From UMGS1307 sp964523005 (lineage in GTDB: Bacteria > Bacillota > Clostridia > Oscillospirales > CAG-382), in the NCBI GenBank assembly GCA_964523005.1, contig CAZFZL010000031.1, positions 1 to 15,744 on the forward strand: 15,744 nt of DNA, read 5' to 3'. Position 1 is the stretch's first letter. Each line of letters opens with the position of its first letter. The notes under the pieces are model-generated. The model was not told where the DNA came from, searched no databases, and saw only the letters and a list, made by a program, of their open reading frames with translations. A program made the position numbers and the translations under genes. This document shows positions 6,614 through 13,636 of the stretch, one piece after another.

Positions 6614-6665
6614 CTTTTTGAGGGTTTTTCGGGCGCGGTTACGTGTTTACACATATAATGAATGC

Positions 6666-6689
6666 TTTTTCAAGATTTCTCTTGAAAAA
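6666..6689. promoter_or_regulatory. 10-bp inverted repeat over the -35 box (candidate operator)
   Basis: TTTTTCAAGA (6666-6675) and its exact complement (6680-6689) flank a 4-nt TTTC loop. The right arm includes the TTGAAA -35 box of the SPFH gene promoter. No U-run follows on either strand, so a protein-binding site is likelier than a terminator. Confidence 0.5.
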
Positions 6690-6710
6690 CCGATGTGAAC
6701 AGTGTATAAT
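6682..6710 (+). promoter_or_regulatory. SigA-type promoter for the SPFH zinc-ribbon gene
   Basis: TTGAAA (6682-6687), 17-bp spacer, TATAAT (6705-6710). The leader to the ATG at 6759 is about 40 nt and carries GGAGGAG at 6743-6749. Confidence 0.88.
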
Positions 6711-6758
6711 CATATAAAAGGTTAAAATCACAAAAAAAGAACGGAGGAGCAATATTCC

Positions 6759-8174
6759 ATGGGACTTATCAAAGCAGCAATCGGCGCACTCGGCGGTACG
6801 CTCGCCGATCAATGGAAAGAATTTTTCTACTGCGATTCGATCGACAAGGAAATACTCGCGACGAGAGGGCAGAAGCAAACGTCGTCACGTTCATCCAACA
6901 CTAAAGGAAACGACAACATCATCTCCAACGGAAGCGGCATTGCTGTCGCCGACGGGCAGTGTATGATCATTGTTGAGCAAGGGAAGATCGTGGAAGTATG
7001 TGCGGAACCGGGCGAATTTACGTACGACACCTCTACAGAACCGAGCATCTTTTCCGGTAAGCTCGGACAGAGCATCATCGACACATTCAAGACAATGGGT
7101 AAGCGTTTTACATATGGCGGTGACACCGGAAAAGATCAGCGTGTATACTACTTCAACACAAAAGAGCTTATCGACAACAAATTCGGTACGGTCAATCCCA
7201 TTCCATTTCGTATAGTCGACAGAAACATCGGACTTGATATCGATACGGCGATGCGCTGCAACGGCGTTTATTCGTATAAAATTTCCAATCCGCTTCTTTT
7301 CTATACGAATGTTTGCGGTAATATTGAAGGCAGCTACTCACGCGAAGAGATCGACAACCAGCTTCGCTCAGAGTTTCTCAGCGCTCTTCAGCCGGCATTC
7401 GCGGACATATCAGCTACGGGCATCCGCTACAACGAGATCGCACGCCACACCGAAGAGCTTTCGGGACTTATGAACAAGGCTCTCACCGGAAAGTGGAGCG
7501 AGCTGCGCGGTCTGTCAGTGGTCAATATATCCTTCAATTCCATCACTCTTCCTAAAGAAGACGAGGACATGATAAAGCAGCTCCAGAGGAACGCCGTCAT
7601 GCGCGATCCGACTATGGCAGCCGCGACGCTCGTCGGCGCTCAGGCACAGGCTATGCAGGACGCTGCAAAGAACGAAAACGGCGCTATGATGGGCTTTATG
7701 GGAATGGGCTTTGCACAGCAGGCAGGCGGTTCAAATCCGCAGAACCTGTACGCAATGGGTCAGCAGCAGACACAACAGCAGCAGACACAACAGCAGCAGA
7801 CACAACAGCAAGCCGCCGATACATGGAAGTGCAAATGCGGCGCTGATGCAAGCGGGAATTTCTGTCCCGAATGCGGCGCAAAAAAGCCGGAGCCGAAGGC
7901 TGCCGCAGGCGGCTGGACATGCAAGTGCGGTGCGACGGTTACAGGTAACTTCTGCCCCGAATGCGGCTCAAAGAAGCCGGCGGCAGACGGTTGGACATGT
8001 AAGTGCGGAACGGTGAACAAGGGCAGGTTCTGCCCGGAATGCGGTGCCGAAAAGCCCGAAGGCACACCGCTCTACAAGTGCAATAAGTGCGGTTGGGAGC
8101 CGAAAGATCCTGCGCATCCCCCGAAATTCTGTCCGGAATGCGGCGACGTGTTTGACGACGGAGATGTAAAATAA
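6759..8174 (+). CDS. SPFH/Band-7 protein with Gln-rich tract and four zinc ribbons (YdjI-like)
   Basis: A 471-residue protein. Residues ~1-300 match the SPFH (Band_7_1, 'virion core protein'/YdjI-type) family: GIAVADGQCMIIVEQGKIVEV, GEFTYDTSTEPSIF and a long C-terminal helix. There is no signal peptide; such proteins scaffold at the inner membrane face. Residues 335-351 are a Q/T tract encoded by a 15-bp minisatellite. Four zinc ribbons follow, starting near residues 356, 386, 412 and 439. The first three share W-x-C-x-CG...FCPECG and are clearly duplicated; the fourth is longer (CNKCG...FCPECG). In Bacillus, YdjI belongs to an operon with a PspA homologue and acts in membrane stress. No PspA-like gene is adjacent here. 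The start is supported by GGAGGAG and a good promoter. Confidence 0.88.
   Translation: MGLIKAAIGALGGTLADQWKEFFYCDSIDKEILATRGQKQTSSRSSNTKGNDNIISNGSGIAVADGQCMIIVEQGKIVEVCAEPGEFTYDTSTEPSIFSGKLGQSIIDTFKTMGKRFTYGGDTGKDQRVYYFNTKELIDNKFGTVNPIPFRIVDRNIGLDIDTAMRCNGVYSYKISNPLLFYTNVCGNIEGSYSREEIDNQLRSEFLSALQPAFADISATGIRYNEIARHTEELSGLMNKALTGKWSELRGLSVVNISFNSITLPKEDEDMIKQLQRNAVMRDPTMAAATLVGAQAQAMQDAAKNENGAMMGFMGMGFAQQAGGSNPQNLYAMGQQQTQQQQTQQQQTQQQAADTWKCKCGADASGNFCPECGAKKPEPKAAAGGWTCKCGATVTGNFCPECGSKKPAADGWTCKCGTVNKGRFCPECGAEKPEGTPLYKCNKCGWEPKDPAHPPKFCPECGDVFDDGDVK
7761..7805 (+). repeat. 15-bp minisatellite inside the SPFH gene (three exact copies)
   Basis: CAGCAGCAGACACAA is repeated exactly at 7761-7775, 7776-7790 and 7791-7805, with a partial copy CAGCA after it. 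It encodes QQQTQ repeats between the SPFH part and the first zinc ribbon. The copies are in frame, so copy-number change would alter linker length without breaking the gene. Confidence 0.95.
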
Positions 8175-8229
8175 CCAATAAAAGCGTAATGCAGCTGTCA
8201 TTGCTGACATGAGCATACACAATACAAAA

Positions 8230-8258
8230 AACGCGGCAAGTGCTTCACTTGCCGCGTT
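8230..8258. terminator. Intrinsic terminator between convergent SPFH and oxidoreductase genes
   Basis: A perfect 13-bp stem (8230-8242 with 8246-8258, GC-rich core CGCGGCAAG) and a CTT loop. On the minus strand the stem runs into T6, a strong terminator for the oxidoreductase operon whose stop is at 8265. On the plus strand the tail is TTCATTTATTA, so termination of the SPFH gene is weaker but likely. Confidence 0.92.
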
Positions 8259-8264
8259 CATTTA

Positions 8265-9302
8265 TTACCGATCATTTTTGTATATGCCTGCCGCTTCATA
8301 CACGTCGCATATGAGTTTGACGGCTCTGCGCCCGTCCTCAAGAGTGACCGCCGGGCTTCTGCCGGTGATGATGCTGTCTATAAAGTCCGAAAGCTGAGAG
8401 GCATGACCTGCCTCAGACGAAAGCTGCGGTGTATACGAGGTGACATGCTTCGATTCCATTACGGGCGAGACGGTGATGTCGTTATCCGGTATGTACCAGC
8501 CCTTTATCGTATCCTCCTCAAGCACGATCGTTCCCCTGTCGCCGTGAAGCGACAGCAGCCTGTTGCAGGCAGGAACGACTGCGGTGGAAGCGCAAAGCGT
8601 ACCGAGCGCTCCATTGGCAAATCGCATTGACGCGACTGCCGTATCCTCCGTTTCAATTTTGTGGACGGCGTTGCTGACCGCTCCGCCGGTCACCGACACT
8701 TCGCCGCACGCGCCGCAGACATGAAGCATTATGTCTACTCCATGTATACCCTGATTCATCAGTGCGCCGCCGCCGTCGAGCGTCCATGTTCCGCGCCACG
8801 GACTTGAGGCATAATACTCTTTGCTGCGGTAATATTTCATTGAAAGATTTACGAGAAACAGCTTGCCGATAAGCCCTTCTGCGACCGCTTCGCGGACGGC
8901 GATGATGTCAGGCGAAAAGCGCAGCTGTGAAACGACCGAACCGGTCACGCCGTATTTTTTGCAGGCGGCAATAACTCTGTCAGCCGAAGCGACGCTCAGC
9001 GCAAGCGGCTTCTCCGTGATAAAATTCACGCCCGCCTGAGCCGCACGGACAGCAAGATCCTCGTGCAAACCGCTCGGCGTGCAGATGCACACGGCATCGA
9101 TCCCGGAGCGGAGCATTTCACCGTAATCGGTGAAAGCCTCTGCGCCGAACGCTGTGCCTATTGTCTGAGCGCCCTTTGCGCTGTTGTCACATACGGCGAC
9201 AAGCTCTGCGTTTTCAAGTCCGAAGAGCGCTTTCGCGTGGATACGGCCTATCATGCCGCAGCCGACTATGCCGAATTTCAGCTTTTTTTCATGACGCGTC
9301 AT
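8265..9302 (-). CDS. Gfo/Idh/MocA family NAD(P)-dependent oxidoreductase
   Basis: A 345-residue cytosolic dehydrogenase of sugars, inositols or related polyols. An N-terminal Rossmann motif G-x-G-x-x-G lies at GIVGCGMIG (residues 11-19). The EKP motif is at E97-K98-P99, and a conserved NQGIHGVD segment contributes H187, a probable catalytic residue. The C-terminal half is the mixed-sheet substrate domain. I place the start at 9302, where ATG follows GAGGTG and begins seven residues before the Rossmann strand. An in-frame ATG at 9356 would add 18 unlikely residues and lacks a conserved role. The gene overlaps the upstream gene by 14 bp (9289-9302), so translation is probably coupled. The substrate cannot be told, and no sugar transport genes are adjacent. 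Confidence 0.9.
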   Translation of the reverse strand: MTRHEKKLKFGIVGCGMIGRIHAKALFGLENAELVAVCDNSAKGAQTIGTAFGAEAFTDYGEMLRSGIDAVCICTPSGLHEDLAVRAAQAGVNFITEKPLALSVASADRVIAACKKYGVTGSVVSQLRFSPDIIAVREAVAEGLIGKLFLVNLSMKYYRSKEYYASSPWRGTWTLDGGGALMNQGIHGVDIMLHVCGACGEVSVTGGAVSNAVHKIETEDTAVASMRFANGALGTLCASTAVVPACNRLLSLHGDRGTIVLEEDTIKGWYIPDNDITVSPVMESKHVTSYTPQLSSEAGHASQLSDFIDSIITGRSPAVTLEDGRRAVKLICDVYEAAGIYKNDR

Positions 9303-9915
9303 CTGACACCTCATCCTCGTAGATGTATTTCGGGCCGGACTGGTAAACGGTGACATAATACACGAGCGCGCCGACGTTGAACGTCACGCTGTCGCCTTCT
9401 GCGCTGAGGGTATTTTCATAGTAAGCAGTATACGATACGAGTTTTCCGTCCTCGTAGGTAAATGTTGCGACGCCGTAATCGTATTTGTCCGAATAAAGTG
9501 CAACAGCCTCAGCTGTGAGCACTATCTGAACATATTTTGTCGTTTTACCGACGATTTTCGTGCCGTTTATCTCAGAATACATACTGCCGGACAATGCGGC
9601 GGAAATGCTTTGCGAAGCATTTGTGAGAAGCTGCACGGATTCCGCGTCCGATATTTCGCGGGTGCTTCCTTCGGTGCCGGAATAGAGCGGCGTTCTGTTG
9701 AGCACACTGTAAGCACCGCTTTCACACATGAGTATTATCCAGCTTTGTTTACCGCTGTCAAGCAGCGCATACGAAGAGGAAAGAAGCTCTTTACTGTCTT
9801 CTTTGTTCATCACTATCTCGCTGCCCGAAAATTTGCTGTAAAGCGCTATGCTGATGATCGCGAGAACGACGACCACAGCAGCTGTGACGATCAATACCAC
9901 GTTGCGTTTTTTCAT
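9289..9915 (-). CDS. Membrane-anchored protein of unknown function
   Basis: A 208-residue protein with a single N-terminal membrane segment (residues ~6-26, MKKRNVVLIVTAAVVVVLAI) and an external, beta-rich domain with many Ser, Thr, Tyr and acidic residues, ending in an acidic tail. It has no lipobox and no cleavage motif that I trust, so it is probably a signal anchor. I do not recognise the domain. Near the middle it reads TKYVQIVLTAEAVALYSDKYDYGVATFTYEDGKL, a pattern of paired strands. AAAGGAAG about eight bases upstream supports the start. It is the second gene of a three-gene operon, 33 bp after the zinc-ribbon membrane protein and overlapping the oxidoreductase gene by 14 bp. Confidence 0.7.
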   Translation of the reverse strand: MKKRNVVLIVTAAVVVVLAIISIALYSKFSGSEIVMNKEDSKELLSSSYALLDSGKQSWIILMCESGAYSVLNRTPLYSGTEGSTREISDAESVQLLTNASQSISAALSGSMYSEINGTKIVGKTTKYVQIVLTAEAVALYSDKYDYGVATFTYEDGKLVSYTAYYENTLSAEGDSVTFNVGALVYYVTVYQSGPKYIYEDEVSDDAS

Positions 9916-9948
9916 ATGTTATACTTCCTTTCAAGACGAAAAGCGATG

Positions 9949-10356
9949 TTACTGCAGCGATGCAGGACCGTTTACGATGAAATCTATTATATCGGCGATC
10001 TTTTCGAATACAACGTTGCCGTAAAGTGCGAGCGTTATGCACGTCACGACGAATGAAAGCAGTATTGCCGTTATTGCAATACGCCTTCCCTGCAGGGCTT
10101 CCCGGAGGTACATACCTTCCTTGACAAGCTTGCTTTTTTTGATGGCAATCGCTCCGAATATCAACGCGAGCGGAAAAAAGGCACAGCCCGTGAACGCAAG
10201 CGCCGCGAAGAGCTTCGACTTTTTCGCCGCGTCCACTGCGTTCGTGTCGAGTGAATACACCGGATCATCGGGGACTGTCTCGACCTTATGGTGGCAGTAC
10301 GGGCAAACGGGCTTCGTACCGTCATGTACCTTACCGCAATAATTGCATACCGGCAT
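9949..10356 (-). CDS. Zinc-ribbon membrane protein (DUF4190-like)
   Basis: A 135-residue protein. The N-terminus is a zinc ribbon with Cys pairs C4/C7 and C18/C21 (CNYC, CPYC). It is followed by a short acidic linker and two membrane segments, about residues 49-72 and 91-115. Between them is a basic and polar stretch (KKSKLVKEGMYLREALQGRR). This zinc ribbon plus two-helix layout is common in small Clostridia membrane proteins of the DUF4190 type, with unknown function. The start at 10356 follows AAAGGAGTG. It is the first gene of the minus-strand operon that includes the anchored protein and the oxidoreductase. A TTGAAA-17-TATAAT promoter lies just upstream. Confidence 0.72.
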   Translation of the reverse strand: MPVCNYCGKVHDGTKPVCPYCHHKVETVPDDPVYSLDTNAVDAAKKSKLFAALAFTGCAFFPLALIFGAIAIKKSKLVKEGMYLREALQGRRIAITAILLSFVVTCITLALYGNVVFEKIADIIDFIVNGPASLQ

Positions 10357-10386
10357 AAAAAATCACTCCTTTGGCAGTATATAATG

Positions 10387-10415
10387 ATTATAATACATAG
10401 CGCATTATATTTCAA
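10387..10415 (-). promoter_or_regulatory. SigA-type promoter of the zinc-ribbon/oxidoreductase operon
   Basis: Minus strand: TTGAAA (10415-10410), 17-bp spacer, TATAAT (10392-10387). The leader to the ATG at 10356 is short, about 24 nt. It is divergent from the ruv promoter, 80 bp away. Confidence 0.85.
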
Positions 10416-10495
10416 GTGTTTTTTGATGTACTGTGTTTCCTCGGCTTTTTTCCGCGTCTTTTTAGCTTTCCGGACAATATTATCGTGACCGACAC

Positions 10496-10524
10496 TTGAC
10501 TATGAGGCGAAAATATGTTATTAT
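10496..10524 (+). promoter_or_regulatory. SigA-type promoter with extended -10 for the ruv operon
   Basis: TTGACT (10496-10501), 17-bp spacer, TATTAT (10519-10524) with TG-T just upstream. The leader to ruvC is about 24 nt. I see no clear LexA-type box, so SOS control is not supported by this sequence. Confidence 0.82.
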
Positions 10525-10554
10525 ATTCTTTCAAAAGGGAAAGAAGGGACTTGC

Positions 10555-11055
10555 ATGATAACACTTGGAATAGACCCCGGTCTCGCTATCGTCGGCTTCG
10601 GTGTTGTGAGCTCCGAAAATATGTCCCATAAGGCATTGCAGTATGGCTCGGTGATGACTAAAGCACATACGCTTCTTGAGGAGCGGCTCGAGATCATTTA
10701 CGAAAGCATACATAAAATCATTGTCGCGCACGCGCCGGACGCGATGGCAGTCGAAGAATTGTTTTTCAACAGGAACGTAAACACGGCGATAGACGTCGCA
10801 CAGGCACGCGGCGTCATACTGCTCGCGGCGCAGCAAGAAAAGGTACCGATATACGAATACACGCCGCTGCAGGTCAAGCAGGCGCTCGTCGGCTACGGAC
10901 GAGCGGATAAAAAGCAGATGATATATATGACCAGAACGCTTTTGGGGCTTGAAGAGGACCCGAAGCCGGACGATACAGCAGATGCGCTTGCAATAGCGAT
11001 AACTCACGCGAATTCGTACAGAGCGAACTCATACAGGATAACCGGAGGAACGTAA
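10555..11055 (+). CDS. ruvC: Holliday junction resolvase RuvC
   Basis: A 166-residue endonuclease, the usual family length, that cuts Holliday junctions symmetrically after RuvAB branch migration. The four catalytic acids are present: D7 in GIDPG, E67 in VEELFFNRN, and D140 and D143 in PDDTADALA. The start ATG at 10555 follows AGAAGGGA. The gene ends one base before the ruvA start codon, with a strong GGAGGAA site for ruvA inside its 3' end. The C-terminus carries a small duplication, ANSYR twice, encoded by an imperfect 15-bp repeat (about 11009-11038); this is outside the catalytic core. Confidence 0.97.
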   Translation: MITLGIDPGLAIVGFGVVSSENMSHKALQYGSVMTKAHTLLEERLEIIYESIHKIIVAHAPDAMAVEELFFNRNVNTAIDVAQARGVILLAAQQEKVPIYEYTPLQVKQALVGYGRADKKQMIYMTRTLLGLEEDPKPDDTADALAIAITHANSYRANSYRITGGT

Positions 11056-11646
11056 ATGTACTATTATCTAAACGGAACACTCGCGCTGCTCAGAGGCACT
11101 CATGCCGCGATCGACTGCGGCGGAGTGTGTTACAGGGTAAAGGTGAGTATGCAGACTTATTCTGCGCTCGCACCGCTCGTCGGAAAGACGGCGAAGGTAT
11201 ACACTTACCTTTCCGTGCGCGACGACGCGATGGAGCTGTTCGGGTTCTTCTCGGAAAACGAACGGGACGCTTTCACACGGCTGATAACGGTCAGCGGCGT
11301 AGGCCCGAAGGCTGCGCTTGGGATACTGTCGGCATTCACTTCCGAAAGGCTCGCGCAGTATATCAGCGCGGGGGATGCAAAGAGCATCACGGCAGCGCCC
11401 GGTATAGGCCTTAAAACGGCGCAGAAGATCATACTTGAGCTAAAGGGAAAATTCGATATGTCCGCACAGCAGGACGACGAATTGCAGACAGGAACGGCAG
11501 GTGCGCTGTCAGAAGCAATCAACACGCTTGCGGTGCTCGGTTATTCACGATCCGAAGCGCTTGAGGTGCTTCGCACGGTCGATCAGACGATGCCGATAGA
11601 AGATATGGTAAGAGAGGCGCTCAGAAAAATAGCAAAGAAAAACTGA
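11056..11646 (+). CDS. ruvA: Holliday junction branch migration protein RuvA
   Basis: A 196-residue DNA-junction-binding subunit that forms tetramers holding the four-way junction and recruits RuvB. An N-terminal OB-fold (MYYYLNGTLALLRGTHAAIDCGG) is followed by two helix-hairpin-helix motifs, VSGVGPKAALGIL (about residues 74-88) and APGIGLKTAQKIILELKGK (about 114-132). A flexible linker leads to the C-terminal RuvB-binding domain (EAINTLAVLGYSRSEALEVL). The start codon touches the ruvC stop (TAA-ATG), with GGAGG eleven bases upstream. ruvB follows after 15 bp. Confidence 0.97.
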   Translation: MYYYLNGTLALLRGTHAAIDCGGVCYRVKVSMQTYSALAPLVGKTAKVYTYLSVRDDAMELFGFFSENERDAFTRLITVSGVGPKAALGILSAFTSERLAQYISAGDAKSITAAPGIGLKTAQKIILELKGKFDMSAQQDDELQTGTAGALSEAINTLAVLGYSRSEALEVLRTVDQTMPIEDMVREALRKIAKKN

Positions 11647-11661
11647 GTGAGGTGAGAAAAG

Positions 11662-12744
11662 ATGCCGAGAAACGTCAATGTGCAGGACGAAAGCGAATTC
11701 GATTTTGAATCGCGCATCGCTTCCACCGGGGCGCTCCCGGAGGACAGCGACACGGAGCTTTCACTGCGTCCGCGCACGATGGAGGAATACATCGGGCAGG
11801 ACAAAATCAAAGAAAATCTTTCGGTATTCATGACGGCGGCAAAGCTGCGCGGTGAGGCGCTTGACCACGTGCTGCTGCATGGGCCTCCCGGCCTCGGCAA
11901 GACGACGCTCGCGACGCTCATCGCGTCGGAGCTTGGTGTCAACATACGCGTGACATCGGGACCGACAATAGAAAAAGCCGGCGACCTCGCATCTATGCTT
12001 ACGTCGCTTGAAAAACACGATATACTTTTCATTGACGAGATACACCGTCTGCCGCGCGTCGTGGAGGAGATACTATACCCCGCGCTTGAGGATTTCAGAC
12101 TCGACCTCATGGTCGGTAAGGGACCCGCGGCAAGAAGCATCCGCGTGAAGGTAGAGCCGTTCACGCTCATAGGCGCCACCACGCGCGCCGGTCAGCTGAC
12201 GTCGCCGCTGCGCGACAGGTTCGGGATGCTCTTCAGGCTTGAGCTTTACACGAACGAACAGCTTTCAAGAATAATCATGCAGAGCGCATCGAAGCTGAAG
12301 ATCGACATAAAGCAGGACGGCGCGGATGAAATTGCCTCGCGTTCGAGAGGCACGCCGCGTATCGCCAACAGGCTGCTCAAGCGCGTAAGAGACTTCGCGC
12401 AGGTGCTCGGCGACGGTATTATCGACAGAAAATGCGCCGATATGGCGCTGCGCAGCCTTGAAATCGACAGGCTCGGACTTGACAACGTGGACAGGCGGCT
12501 GCTCACGGCAATAATTAAGAACTTCAACGGCGGGCCGGTCGGGCTTGAAACGCTCGCGGCAGTTACAGGCGAAGAAGCGGTCACACTCGAAGACGTATAC
12601 GAGCCGTACCTGCTTCAGCTCGGATATATCCAGCGTACTCCGCGCGGACGCATGGCGACGGCAGGCGCATACGAACACCTCGGTCTGAGGATGCCGGCCG
12701 CAGCTCCGGCTCAGACGACAATGATACCGCCGGACGGCGAATGA
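11662..12744 (+). CDS. ruvB: Holliday junction branch migration helicase RuvB
   Basis: A 360-residue AAA+ ATPase motor, hexameric with RuvA. Walker A is GPPGLGKT (residues 74-81), Walker B is LFIDEIHRL (D125, E126), sensor 1 is GATTRAG, and the arginine-finger region is LRDRFG (R184-R186). The C-terminal winged-helix domain binds DNA and ends with YIQRTPRGR. It is slightly longer than typical (about 335-350), from a 26-residue acidic N-terminal extension and an Ala/Pro-rich tail. GAGGTGAG lies about eight bases before the ATG. The next gene follows after 13 bp, so the operon continues. Confidence 0.97.
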   Translation: MPRNVNVQDESEFDFESRIASTGALPEDSDTELSLRPRTMEEYIGQDKIKENLSVFMTAAKLRGEALDHVLLHGPPGLGKTTLATLIASELGVNIRVTSGPTIEKAGDLASMLTSLEKHDILFIDEIHRLPRVVEEILYPALEDFRLDLMVGKGPAARSIRVKVEPFTLIGATTRAGQLTSPLRDRFGMLFRLELYTNEQLSRIIMQSASKLKIDIKQDGADEIASRSRGTPRIANRLLKRVRDFAQVLGDGIIDRKCADMALRSLEIDRLGLDNVDRRLLTAIIKNFNGGPVGLETLAAVTGEEAVTLEDVYEPYLLQLGYIQRTPRGRMATAGAYEHLGLRMPAAAPAQTTMIPPDGE

Positions 12745-12757
12745 ACGGAAAGAACAG

Positions 12758-13615
12758 ATGATAATATCGGATAAATGGAGATCGTATGAGCTTATCGATG
12801 CATCAGGCGGAGAAAAGCTCGAAAGATGGGGAAAATATATACTCGTAAGACCCGATCCTCAGGTCATATTCCGCTCTGACAGGCTCAATGAAAAATGGGA
12901 GCGCTGCGATGCGCACTACATTCGCTCGCACAAGGGCGGCGGCGAATGGGCGCTCAAGAACGTGCCGGACGAATGGGAGATAGGCTACGGTGACATGAAA
13001 TTTTCCGTGTCGCCGATGGGCTTCAAGCACACGGGGTTATTCCCCGAACAGGCGGCAAACTGGGACTGGGCTGCCGAGCTTATCAAAAACGCCGGCAGAA
13101 GCATACGCGTGCTGAATCTTTTTGCATATACGGGCGCAGCGAGCGTGTCGGCGGCGAAAGCAGGCGCGTTCGTATGCCACTGTGACGCTTCGAAAGGCAT
13201 GGTCGCGCGAGCAAAGAAGAACGCGGCGCTGTCCGGCGTACCGAACGACAGGATACGCTACATTGTGGACGACTGTATGAAATTCATCGAACGCGAAATA
13301 AGGCGTGGGAGCAAATACGATGCGATAATCGCCGATCCGCCGTCCTACGGACGCGGCGCGAGCGGCGAAGTGTGGCAGCTTGAAGACATGGCGGATACGC
13401 TCGTGCGTAAGGCGTCGGCACTTCTGTCTGACGAACCGCTGTTTTTTATACTGAATTCATACACAGCCGGGCTGTCGCCGTCGAGCTGCGGCTGCCTGCT
13501 TGAGCTTTACGCGGGCAGCGCTTTCGGCTCGCACGCGCAATGTGATGAGTTGGGACTGCCGATCACGGACAAGGGCTTTGCGCTTCCCTGCGGAAGCACG
13601 GCAAGGATGAAATAA
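12758..13615 (+). CDS. Class I SAM-dependent methyltransferase (RlmI/YccW-like domain, PUA-less)
   Basis: A 285-residue probable RNA methyltransferase. The N-terminal part is a small beta-rich segment (ILVRPDPQVIFRSD). The Rossmann core begins at VLNLFAYTGAASVSAAKAGA (SAM motif I), followed by an acidic residue in HCDASKGM and the catalytic-type motif D193-P194-P195-S196-Y197. This resembles the Methyltrans_SAM group of 23S rRNA methyltransferases. It lacks the N-terminal PUA domain of RlmI (about 396 residues), and the TCS/SCS motif of cytosine-C5 enzymes is replaced by LNSYTAG. The base modified is therefore unknown. The start ATG at 12758 follows GGAAAG. It sits between ruvB and the ecf genes, which is convenience of transcription rather than a shared task as far as I can tell. 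Confidence 0.82.
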   Translation: MIISDKWRSYELIDASGGEKLERWGKYILVRPDPQVIFRSDRLNEKWERCDAHYIRSHKGGGEWALKNVPDEWEIGYGDMKFSVSPMGFKHTGLFPEQAANWDWAAELIKNAGRSIRVLNLFAYTGAASVSAAKAGAFVCHCDASKGMVARAKKNAALSGVPNDRIRYIVDDCMKFIEREIRRGSKYDAIIADPPSYGRGASGEVWQLEDMADTLVRKASALLSDEPLFFILNSYTAGLSPSSCGCLLELYAGSAFGSHAQCDELGLPITDKGFALPCGSTARMK

Positions 13616-13636
13616 CGAAAGGCTTTTTATATCAAA

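Noticed and set aside
6303..6621. Short overlapping reading frames on both strands across the tandem repeat
   Set aside because: They arise from the repeat itself; the 50-bp period shifts frame between copies, and there is no ribosome binding site.
9303..9356. Upstream ATG (9356) for the oxidoreductase
   Set aside because: It adds 18 residues within the upstream gene's coding region; the ATG at 9302 has a GAGGTG site and the normal distance to the Rossmann motif.
10425..10495. T-rich stretch between the divergent promoters as a small RNA or riboswitch
   Set aside because: No stable stem of useful length or recognisable aptamer core was found.
10531..11007. Antisense reading frame of about 158 codons over ruvC
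   Set aside because: It lies wholly opposite a firmly identified gene, has an Arg/Cys-rich composition typical of antisense frames and no start signals.
11009..11038. ANSYR duplication at the RuvC C-terminus
   Set aside because: A small imperfect repeat outside the catalytic core; tail variation in RuvC is common and no function is suggested.
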